Origin: Cycas panzhihuaensis
Lineage: Eukaryota; Cycadophyta
Direction: 5' to 3'
Length of the DNA: 64,000 bases
Assembly (NCBI GenBank): GCA_023213395.1
Contig: CM041465.1
Span: 85,877,741 to 85,941,740 of the forward strand
This document shows positions 55,111-64,000 of this stretch, piece after piece. The position numbers and the translations under genes were made by a program. Each line of letters starts with the position of its first letter. The stretch's first letter is position 1. Under the pieces are notes generated by a model, which did no database searches, had not been told where the DNA came from, and saw only the letters and a list, made by a program, of their open reading frames with translations.

Positions 55111-56050
55111 TTTTGGGTCTTATCCACTGCACAAAAGGGGCTCCTTTCTTTAATAGGTTTGTGAGAGGCTTATGCTTATGGCAAAATCCGCCAAGAAACG
55201 CCTCAAGAAACCAAGTTCCTGTGAACTTAATTTGTCGTTGGGTCCTAGGAGGTGGCATGTCAAGGATCGCCTTGACCTTTTCCTCGGTCGATTTGGATTC
55301 CTTGTTGAGACACGAGGAACCAAGAAGTTTGCCCGAGGTAACCCGCAAACACACACTTTAGCGGTTTAGGTTAACATGGTACTTACGATCTAGCGAAGAT
55401 GGCGCCAGAAAGCCTGAGGGGTGATGGGCTCAAAAGCGAGAGAGACCCATCATGTCGTCCATGAAGACCTCCATCGTGTTGTTGATGAGGTCGTGGAAGA
55501 TAAAATGCATGGCTCTCGACAGTAGCCCTACATTTTTAAGGCCAAAGGGCATTGCCTTGTAGGCAAAGACACCCCATGGCGCAGGAAGGCCGCCTTGTGA
55601 CGGCCTTCGTGAGAGATTTGATCCGTTGTAGCCGAGAAGCCGCCCATCAAGGACATAACTTCAACCCACCGTTTCACGATTATCCGATCGATGAAAGGGA
55701 GAGGAAAGTTGTCCTTAGGGCAAGCATTGTTTATGTCGCGAAAATCGACATTAAATACACGGATCGCCCCGCTCTTTTGGCAACGGAACGATGTTCGATA
55801 CCCACTTGGGGTAATCGATAGAGGAAATAAGCTCGCCTCCAAAAGCTTCTCAACTTCCATCTTAACGGCACCAAAGCTTTGGGTGAAGGACGCCGCTCGA
55901 CGACGCACGGGCGCCAAGGCCGTGAAGGTCGTAAGGTTGTGCGTGACGATGGAGGGGCTAATGCCCTTCATGTCCGAGTATTCCCACGCCGAACACATCG
56001 TGGAATTCTCGGAACAGAGGGTGTATTCCCTCACCGCCGTGGGTACACCC
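55111..56050 (-). pseudogene. Z reverse transcriptase
   Basis: Minus strand. IRVFNVDFRDINNACPKDNF then PLPFIDRII (frame 56034-55528) is the Tat RT text (VDFRDLNxACPKDxFPLPxID). GFSATTDQISHEGRHKAAF is a frameshifted GYNQIxMxxxDxxKTAF. PLALKM then HDLINNTMEVFMDDMM (about 55490-55450) holds the catalytic F-M-D-D. STEEKVKAILDMPPPRTQRQ (about 55290-55230) starts the thumb. Small indels break the frame; stops are rare. Confidence 0.93.
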
Positions 56051-56865
56051 GCCTCCTACCTTGATGACCCTCCCGAGCAAGGACTATGTCCCGGGTTGCC
56101 CCCATGCACATGGCATTCCCTCCTCGAAATGGAGGGGCGAGATCAACCTAAGGGAGGAACGGAGAGGGATTGGGTCACCTAACTGGGACCCAATCGCTAA
56201 GACCTTCCGTGGCCAAGCTTGTGGTGACCAGAGGCAAACTCATGTGGAACTGCTAAGTGTTCCAGCAAGGCCTCGTCGTCTTCGAAGTAGTCCACTCCAT
56301 AGAGGACCCGACTTCGAAAGGGCGAGGCGAAAGATGGCGCAGGAGTGATAGGGCCGGTATGGCCTGGAGACTGCCCGTCATCCGCAAGAGAACCTGAAGG
56401 AGAAACAGGGAGGGGTTCCTCGTAAAAAGCAAGAGGAAAACTCCCAACATCATCATCACCTGCGGGGAGTGATGGGACGGAAGAGCTCGGGGCGTGAAGG
56501 TCAACATGCGCAATGTCAGGTGACGTGTGAAAGTGACCCTACCGCCAAAGAAAAGGGGTTATAGGAGTACGCCCAGACTAGGAAGGTGCCCCGACAAGCG
56601 CGAGGAGCGAAACCGGATGAGGAAGGTTCTCCTCCTCGGGACTGGACTCGTCAAACACGGTGAGGTACCCATAGCTGCCGACGCCAATAGGGGCGAAACG
56701 CGTCAACGCGGGAGAGGAAGGTGTGGGACCTTCTTCTCGGCAAGAGGGATGGAATTCGATGGAGCAAGCCGAGACATAGCTAAGGGCGTTTGTTTCCTTC
56801 AGATGCCCATGGCTTGCCCGGTGAAGCCTACCGGCTTGGCGAAGCGATCGTCATGAGGACAACTT
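56051..56865 (-). other. Z linker between protease and RT
   Basis: GC-rich sequence with open minus frames (for example 56513-56253, PALSLLRHLSPRPFEVGSSM). Probably an acidic or Pro-rich linker of the polyprotein. No domain recognised. Confidence 0.5.
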
Positions 56866-57245
56866 TCATTTGTCCATTATGAACAAATTTGAGTTGCTCC
56901 CACCGTGGAACACACGCATTCCCATTTGGTCGAGCCATGGTCGACCCGTAAGCGAGTTGTAGTCGACATCGACATCGAGGACGACGGCGATGTCAAGAAC
57001 GCACCGCCTTATCCTCGAGGGTAAGGGGTATCGAGACGATCCCAAGGGAGTCTTCTTGCATCACATAACCTTGACAACGCCATGGAACGGGTTCCAAGGC
57101 GTAAACGCCAAGCTCTTGCATAACGCCGCAAGGGCATGGCGTTGACGAAGAACCGCTGTTCACGACGGCCCTCCGCAACGCACCGGAGTGTCGATCGTGA
57201 TGGTGAAAGGGAAGTTCCACCGGGCGCCCCTTCCACCGGATGAGG
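56866..57245 (-). pseudogene. Z aspartic protease
   Basis: Minus strand. HDRHSGALRRAVVNSGSSST near 57205-57140: the triplet reads N-S-G where D-S-G is expected. LGVYALEPVPWRCQGYVMQE and DSLGIVSIPLTLEDKAV follow, then in other frames VDVDYNSLTGRPWLDQMG and QLKFVHNGQMKVV near 57000-56870. The latter (LxGRPWLxxxxxVxSTxHxxLKF) is typical of Tat proteases. Confidence 0.82.
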
Positions 57246-59470
57246 AAGATCTCCGGGATCAAGGAAATCATGGGCTCACCGCTGGGGTCGCACTCCAAGG
57301 CATGAACGGATGCATCGCTCACCCGAGAGCTTCCAAGAGGAGCGCCCGCTGCTCCCGCAACTTCTCGTGACATCCATGATGGACATTCCAAAGAGCTACT
57401 GTGAAGGATCTCCTCGACCATCGAGAAAGGCTTACCCTCCCGTGGGTTGGGTAAGGGCTCCTAAAGTCGAATCGCCCGGGCGACGGAATGGTCTTGGGAA
57501 GTGCGGGAATCTCGAGGAGTGGTCTCGGAGGAGGTTCGAATCGCGAGGTAGACGCGGAGGGACCCGCCGCCTCCTTCGCGGCTTGGGACCCAAGTTACGC
57601 GCAGAGGGAGTGGTCTCAAGCATCCGGATCACCTTCTTTCCTTATTACGGACCACGGAGGTGACGGAGCGCGGCGGTCGGGGATCGCGAAGGGAAGGTGA
57701 CCTTTGGCGCCCTTCCTCTACCACGCAGGGCGGGCTGGATCGGAGACCTATCCCGATTCGGTTGTTCCTTTGTAGACATCGCGACCAGCTCCCATGCTTG
57801 GGGAACGGGTCTCTATGAACGGGTCGATCGAGATTAGGCCTCGATGTCACTGGGGACGAGTCGCGGGTGCCGGGCGTCGCGTGTGCCGTGCCCGCAACGC
57901 CATCGTCATGGAAACACTCTCGTGGATGGAACACCACCTCTTCTCAAGGGAGGTTCGATCCTCCCGCTTGAGAAGGTTGGGTGTTACCCCTTTGGGGGCA
58001 TCGCACGAGGAGGTTTCGGATGGGTTTATGGGAGGTAGGCGATGAAGGAGGTTGGAGTTTTAGCTCCTTCATCGTGCGCTCGAATGAGCGAATGGCGGAG
58101 GTAAGCGGATCTAGGGTCCTCTCATTCGGGTGAGAGGTGGTCCTAGCGGGCTGTGAGGGTTTGGTTTCCTTCACCGGAAGAGGCACCTCACGGCGTTGCG
58201 AGGGCCTAGGAGGTTTCTTGAGTCCCGCTTGGATCTCAATGGCCTCCAAAGCCAGACACCTCGTGATGGCGGAGTCGCACGTGGTCACCCCCATCTTGAG
58301 GACCTCCACGTGCACCTCAGGACGAAGTGCATTGACAAATGTATCCTCTTCAACTCCTCAGGCAATGTGGCCTTGGTGGAATGAAGAAGGTCGTGAAAAC
58401 GTAGCACAAAGTCACGATTCATCTCATCGTGACCTTGTTTGAGCGACAGAAGCGCCTTCATTCCGCTTTCGAATGGACGCCACGCCAAAGTAGTTGAACT
58501 CGTCCACTAGTCGTTGGAATGAAGAAATCGAATGGGCGAAGGCGGTAGAACCACTTGAGGGCGCCGCCCGCAAGGACCGCGGAAGAGCTTCATCAAGATA
58601 TGGTCGTAGGCCCAATAGTCGATGCACGCCATGGAAAAAGTCAAGACATGTTCGGTTGGGTCTTGCGGCGAGGCCCCGCCAAATTTGGGGACTTCAGGAG
58701 GATGAGGCGGCAGTTAGTCCTCAACGCCTCCAGATACAAGGGCGTCGACCTATAGTCCACGAAAGGGCGTGCCCTTGCACGGGCTAAAGGATCGACAACC
58801 CAAAAGGAGCGGATGGGGTGTCGGCCCCATCCCTCCTTGAGAAAACACCCATTGTGGGAAGGGGTGCGGGTAGATGTTGGAAAGGAGGCGCGGCCTCAGG
58901 CCGACGCAGCAGCAGGAGTCGCTACCGGACGCCTGAAACAAAGGGTGAGGGACCGGTTTTGCCCATATGGGCCACCCGTAGGTGGCGCGACCCCATATGG
59001 GTGCAACGGTCCACTCCATAGACAAGGGAGATGGTTTCCCTTGCCCCGCCCCCAAGGTTGTGACGTGTAGCACGGGGCACGAAAGAGAAGGACCACCAAC
59101 CGGTCTGGACGTATGTAGGAGTGGGTCCTACATGGCTAGCGGGCGCTAGTAGGGCCTCGAGGCCTACTAGGGAACGCAGCGTCGCCACGTTCGGCGGCAC
59201 GTGCGCTTGGTTTGAACAAGGCATACTAACTCGAGTTGAGGGAAAGATGCGACGCCACGGTCCCGAGGGAGTGGGACCACGACTTAGGCAGCGCAACACT
59301 CGCCTTTAGAGCCGGGTAGACACGGCACAGACGGTGTGCGGCGGAAGCATCAATCGTCAGAGATGACGTGGGCATGGATGAGGACGCCACACGCGTAGCA
59401 TTTAGTAACCATCTAGGAGGCGGTTGGCGACCGCTCAAAAGTACTCGCAAGCGCCTCGACCGCGTCACGG
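57246..59470 (-). pseudogene. Z gag region
   Basis: Minus strand. MKALLSLKQGHDEMNRDFVL then RFHDLLHSTKATLPEE (about 58460-58370) matches the gypsy gag pattern of QxxxESLxxFxxRF. Downstream, SFERTMKELKLQPPSSPTSH and Arg/Pro-rich tails. Upstream, PLYLEAL and LAGPRRKTQPNMS-type text. No clean zinc knuckle seen. The frame is broken by many small indels, so limits are approximate. Confidence 0.7.
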
Positions 59471-59971
59471 AGGGGTATCCTCATAGCCATACGAGGTCGA
59501 AGGGACTTCAAAGTAGGGGATCCTCAGGCGCCTCGTAAGGCTCGCCAAAGGGGGTGGCGGTCTCACAGTGGCCGGATCTTCCACGCATGAGCCAAGGCTC
59601 AAAGTCTTGGGTGGAAATGGTCATCCGGTAATAGATGGAATCCTCGCCTCACGGTGGATTCCGGATCGACGAAGGGAACTCTTGAGTTCACGAAGTCATG
59701 GCATGGTAGGCCCAATCGGACGGTAACCTTCCATTCCGAATCGGGGTTCGATGATGGAATGAAACGCGACGATCGGTCTTCTAACAAGCAAGAAACCCCG
59801 CAAGCTGCAAGAACGTCGCATGCAACGCCTCCGGCGTTGTTAGAAAAAGCAAAAAGGAAAAGAAAGGAAAGCACTGCAAACACGTTGGGGGTTGCCCAAC
59901 TCAAAACACATAGTGCGAAACTACCTAAAGGCAAGAGCACCAACACGAAGGGGAAGCGGATCTAGCTCCCT
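59471..59971 (-). other. Z leader
   Basis: Between the primer site and gag. Open frames on both strands, none convincing. T-rich on the element strand. Confidence 0.45.
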
Positions 59972-59979
59972 TCTTGGCG

Positions 59980-59998
59980 GTCCAGATGTAGTCGCCAA
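59980..59998 (-). promoter_or_regulatory. Z primer-binding site
   Basis: Element strand TTGGCGACTACATCTGGAC directly next to the 5' LTR. It resembles the TGGCGACTC-type sites of Tat/Ogre elements (tRNA-Arg class). The match is by eye only. Confidence 0.6.
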
Positions 59999-62474
59999 TG
60001 AAATGCTCTCCCGCGGAGCAATGATCCAACGCCTAGCGGGAAGGGCATAAAACAATACGCTAAGCAGGCTAAATAGCGAGGATCATACCTCGCAGGACGT
60101 CCGTCTTGGCCGTCTGAGTGCAGGGATCGCAAGGTGCCCTGGTTGCTTCCAGGTGGCCGTGCAAGACGAGGCCTTCCTACCCTTCGGATGGCCGGGAAGG
60201 GAAAAGAATCCTCGCGCGTCACTACTTCTCAAGGCAATGAGAAGGCGACGAGGGGGCAACCAACCAAAAGTGTAAAGAATACGGGGTAGAATCGGCTGGG
60301 GATACAACGCAAACAAGTCTTCTATTCCTATGTTATGCAATGTAAAGAAATAGTGCAATGGCGAATACACAATAAAAGGTTGTTTTCTTCTTTCCTTTAT
60401 GTTCTTTTATCTATAACAGTAAATGCAAAGAAACATAAAAGCATAAAGAAAATATGAAAGGTATGCGAAGAATACCGGATCCTGATTCGAGCAGGCGGAT
60501 TTCCCTCCTTGGTTGCGCTCCTTTCCTCCTCCGCGCATGCAACGCCGATCGCGGACAACGAAGGGTGCACTTACCTCCCAAAGCATGCAAGGACTAAATG
60601 AAATGAAGGAAACGAAAGCAAAGCTCAATAGAAAGGAGAAGAAATACCATATGGGGCCGAGCAGCGGGTCGATCTCGCGCAATGATTCCTCAACGCAATC
60701 ACGCGATAATCCCAACAAACGCCCTCCTCTCGGAGAGAGGCTACGAAGCACAACAAGATATATGTATATATGGCAATAAAATCAACTAAGCTAGCAAAAC
60801 GTAGTTAAGCACTAAAGCATAACAAAATGAAGCTAATCGTTTGTAAACATGCAAGCTATCATACACCACAAAAGCACCAAATGGGATCGAGTGTAGCCTC
60901 TGGATGGCTAACTCACCCACGAGAGGTCTCCACGGGGTTCGGAAAGCAATACTAACAGCAATAGGGTGAGATAGGTTGTGACAAGCTACTCACGCCAAGA
61001 AGAGAGTTCAAACCGACTCCTTAGGTTTCCCTAACCTCGTTTCCCAAGAGTGCGGGTAGTAAAGGGAGAGAGGACAAGGGGCGGAACCCTTGGGGAGAAG
61101 GGCGCCAATGGGGACGGAACCCACTTTATCTCCTCAAATCCTCGTGCAAGACCCTTTGTACTTGGCTAACTTAAGAAGCGGTGAAAGAGCAAGCTAAGGG
61201 GTAAGGATGAGTCTCAAAGAAATGTGAAGAAATGGGCCCAATCTAAAGGCGACCCTATAGCAAGCCACAACTACCAAAGCTACTTGCATCAAATGGCAAA
61301 TGAAATTCCAAGGAAAGCACACACAAAGAAGGAGAAGAGCTTGCAAGTAAAATAACAAAAAGCAGCAAAAAGCACCAATGAAAGACAAGAACTACCTTAA
61401 ATGGGAGAGCATGCATGCATGTACCTTGGCTACTTGGAGCGGACAAGCTGTGTTTAAAATTTGGTTTTTAGTGTCCTTTGATAGAATGGAAGGAGGAAGC
61501 TCGTGCAAGATGGGAGCTAGAAGTTGTCCTTTGGAGTAGTCTTTTTGTGAAGAAGTGCCTTGGAACTTTGAGTATTTGTGAGAGAAGGTGAAGCTTGTGG
61601 TGGAGAAAGCGTGAGGGGCGAATGGCCCGCAACTCCGGTGGTAATGGCCCACTTCACCTCTGTCCCCTTCTTTGTAGAAGAAGTTCTCTTGTTCCTTTGT
61701 TTCTTTGCTTTGTTTCTTTGTGAAGAAGTTGCTCTAGAAAAACTTGAAAAATGAAGTGAAGAATGAAGCAAATGAGTAAGAAAAAGGCTTTTATGCCTTG
61801 GGCATAGCAGTGAGCGTTGGGGCCTTGGGGCGCCTCCAATCAGACGGAACCACTTGGCGATTCCGAAAAAGCAGCCATCATTGCGTGGTTTCTCTTTAAA
61901 TTTTAAGCGATTAAATCGGTAAACTTCATGCATCTACAAATCCAGCAGTGCGCTTAGTTTACCGCGGTACCAGCCCGAATTTAAAAAAACAGGAAAATAC
62001 AACATAAAAGTCATAAAAATCAGCTCTTTAAGGTAAGAACAAGGGCTACACATGAATTAAATCTGTCAGGGGAAGGTCCAGGCAGTGGGCAAACACCCAA
62101 AACGATGCAAAGAGCCCTAACTAAGAGTTAAACCGGGCTTAGGAAGGGTTCGCAACATCAGTGGCACGTGGTAACACGAATAAACAAGCTGGCAAAAGCA
62201 TCCCGAAAGACCATGGAGACATCATGGTGGGTCAGACGCCATACGGGGTGTCGCATCCGCTTATGGATGCCCCCGCTGTGAGTCGTCATAGGCTAAAGGG
62301 TGCCGTTAGGCACATGCATTATGAACAGGCAATCAAACAAATGCATGTAGGCAGGCACATGTCAATCAAACTATTACAATTCCCTTAGCAACCATAAGTA
62401 AGAAAAGTAAGAACATATACCTGCACAAACCTGTGTCGATGCATCCCGAGTCCATTCCCACTAGCTGGGAAACA
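59999..62474 (-). repeat. Z 5' LTR (right)
   Basis: 2476 bp, TGAAATGCTCTCC to GGGAAACA. It shares long identical stretches with the left LTR (for example about 110 bp at 60367-60476 vs 47552-47660). It has 724 bp (60701-61424) missing from the left copy. The inverted pair CGGTAAACT/AGTTTACCG is at 61918-61966. Confidence 0.94.
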
Positions 62475-62479
62475 GTTGT

Positions 62480-63506
62480 CATCTAGAAAATTCACTCATT
62501 TTATTTTAAATCTAAAAGGAAAAGTCCTTGGCTCTTATTTAAAATCTTTTTTTTTTAAGAAAAAATCTTTATTTTTTTACAAAGAAATCTAATTTTTCAA
62601 AGGAGGGCATTCTTTATTTTTAAAGATTCAAAAGAATTTTTTTTTTTTCAAAGTTAAAAGAGATATTTCTTCCAAAGTGCAAAGCGAGCATTTTTTTTAA
62701 TTTTTCAAAGGCTTCCATATATCTTTTTGGAAAAAAAAATGAATTTTTTTTTTTTTTTAAATTGAATAATTATTCTTTTTTTTTTAAATGGCTTTCATAT
62801 ATATTCTTTTAGAAAGGAAAGTAAATCTTTTTGAGGTTGAATAATCATCTTTTCATTTGAGAAAGATATTTGATTGATCAAAAATAGTGAATATAGATTT
62901 AAATTTGTTCATAATTTCTTTATTGAGAATTTTATCATTTTCTTTACTCAAACTAGTGTTTATTCATTTTGAAAAATTAAAATCTCAGATTTTATCAATC
63001 CTTTATTTCTTCATTTTCAACGAGTTTTATTTTTGATCTGCATATTTAAAATCTTAGTTACTTTACAAGATTCCATTATAAAGTTTGTTTAATCATTCTA
63101 TTTTCAAAGAGTATTTGAAATTATACATTATAAGTTCATTGATTTATTAAGTTTTTTATTTCTTCTAAAGGAATATATTTTGTTAAAAAGTTCACACTCT
63201 TGTTGAAAGCATTCTTCATTCATCATTGATTGACAATTTCATTTGTTAAAGGCATTCTTGATTCATCATTGCACTTATTAAAGTTGCATATAGTGCACTT
63301 TATTTCAAAAAATATTTCATTTTAAAGGCATTACATGTTTTCTTAGAATTTATTAGCAAGACCACATCATTGTTAACTTATTGACATTGGCTTGTGTTGT
63401 TTGTAGAATATTTTATCATCTACTTGCACTAGTATTGAATTCATTTAAAAATTTGTCTACTCGAAAAGCATATTCTTTCCGATTATATATTAAAGTTTTC
63501 TATAAA
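62480..63506 (+). other. X leader after Z
   Basis: Very AT-rich with many homopolymer runs (T9-T13 and A8 at 62550-62790). No gene. Corresponds to 42850-43342 of Y. Confidence 0.6.
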
Positions 63507-63985
63507 ATGGCAATGAATTTAAATTAAATACGAATTCATATATTTGATAACCATGATTTTCAACAATGGCATAAAACAATACAAACTTACTTTATCACAA
63601 ATGATTTTCAGAGATATCTACAAGATGGATATGAAATTAATACTAAAGAAGATACAAAAAAAGATAATGAAGCCTTAGATATATTATTTTGCACTATAGA
63701 TGATAATATTTTTTCTAAAGTTTGTGAAATGACGACATCCAAAATCGTATATGACACCTTAGATTCTATTTATGGGGGAGCAACCCTTAATATGAATGAA
63801 TTTAACTTTGTTGTTGTTAAGTATGTGAAAAGATGTCCGAGCAAATTATGCGTAATAAAAAGACTAAGGAAGAAGATTCAAATCAAATGAATGATCATCT
63901 TATTACACATGAAGATGATCCTTCATTTGAGGGGGAGAAATCTTATGACAAACACTTAGACATAATCGTTACTCACAAAACAAAG
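63507..63985 (+). pseudogene. X gag start (broken)
   Basis: ATG at 63507. After an early stop, IFDNHDFQQWHKTIQTYFIT then FQRYLQDGYEINTKEDTKK, NEALDILFCTIDDNIFSKV and DSIYGGATL parallel the Y gag segment by segment. A frameshift near 63825 puts the tail in another frame. Clear homology to 43343-43700. Confidence 0.85.
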
Positions 63986-64000
63986 ATTCTAGATAATAAA

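Larger units (their letters stand above)
47202..62474 (-). mobile_element. Ty3/gypsy Tat-like element Z, minus strand, GC-rich
   Basis: 15.3 kb with LTRs 47202-48914 and 59999-62474 and TSD GTTGT at 47197-47201 and 62475-62479. Coding order on the minus strand is gag, protease, RT, RNase H, HHCC integrase. About 4.4 kb then separates integrase from the 3' LTR; this holds an apparent antisense unit and a second RNase H-like fragment. Sequence style (AILDMPPPRTQRQI, LITDNGTP) and a TGGCGACTAC-type primer site point to the Tat lineage. It is far more GC-rich than its surroundings and its frames are broken by small indels rather than stops. It is inserted in the X leader. Confidence 0.94.
31388..64000 (+). 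mobile_element. Copia-like element X, runs off the window; host of Y and Z
   Basis: 5' LTR at 31388, Met-type primer site at 31705, then a leader interrupted by Y (32203-44495) and by Z (47202-62474), and a copia-type gag start at 63507. Removing Y and Z joins about 5.4 kb of X. The leader carries cargo, motif H and block R in the same order as Y and C2. The 3' end and any pol lie beyond the window. LTR and leader text show that X and Y belong to one family. Confidence 0.85.

Noticed and set aside
61194-61933. Open frames inside the right Z LTR
   Set aside because: Same reason; hydrophobic strings come from T-rich sequence.
1-64000. CRISPR arrays, rRNA, tRNA genes
   Set aside because: No regular spaced repeats and no cloverleaf sequence found; the tRNA-like strings are primer-binding sites.

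Overview
This window looks like intergenic DNA from a large, retrotransposon-rich plant genome. The evidence is the density of Ty1/copia and Ty3/gypsy LTR elements with initiator-Met-type primer sites (TGGTATCAGAGC), a plant-type LINE with a zf-RVT and RNase H tail, a Tat-like gypsy element, a TRIM, and plant-like host gene fragments. I cannot name the species. I see no intact host gene, no tRNA or rRNA gene and no CRISPR array. Almost every base belongs to a stack of nested transposable elements. Several insertion events are confirmed by exact target-site duplications (TSDs).

Layout: (1) about 1-6956, an old AT-rich copia-like element (P0) with a 5'-truncated LINE inside it (1141-3367, 18-bp TSD). 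Its 3' LTR (5953-6555) is followed directly by an inverted partial LTR copy. (2) 8055-8876 and 16349-about 17265, two halves of a plus-strand copia (P1), split by minus-strand copia C1 (8882-16343, TSD ATAAC). A 310-bp TRIM (9289-9598, TSD ATAAC) sits inside one C1 LTR. (3) 17266-26331, minus-strand copia C2 (349-bp LTRs). (4) 26332-29481, decayed minus-strand gypsy G2. (5) 29482-31387, plus-strand gypsy G3 (gag to RT), cut off by copia-like X. (6) X, from 31388 past the window end, contains copia-like Y (32203-44495, TSD TGGTG). Y contains chromovirus gypsy G1 (33184-39531, TSD TTTAT). X also contains GC-rich Tat-like gypsy Z (47202-62474, TSD GTTGT), on the minus strand.

The most unusual signal is shared by four copia-type elements (C1, C2, X, Y). 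Between the primer-binding site and gag each has a long leader built the same way: a variable cargo, then a short conserved motif (TAGCCCCT ... CCATGTGA ... AGGGGCTTA, hairpin-like), then, in at least C2, X and Y, a conserved block of about 450 bp (block R), then gag. The cargo holds host gene fragments that read antisense to the element wherever direction can be judged. C2 carries an NBS1/nibrin FHA piece, a histone H2A piece and an HSP90 piece in a row. Y carries a bromodomain piece plus an unidentified coding piece. X and C1 carry weaker, unidentified pieces. Y has gag but no pol, so it is non-autonomous.

Z is different. It is GC-rich, has long LTRs, and its domains run in the order gag, protease, RT, RNase H, integrase. 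Between integrase and the 3' LTR there is a segment with the marks of an antisense transcription unit (TATA box, three GCGGTACCGC palindromes, an ORF-rich stretch and an AT-rich 3' end). A second RNase H-like fragment lies distal to it. The AT-rich elements are decayed mainly by C-to-T-type changes that create stops. Z is broken mainly by small indels clustered in GC-rich spots, which may partly be sequence error.
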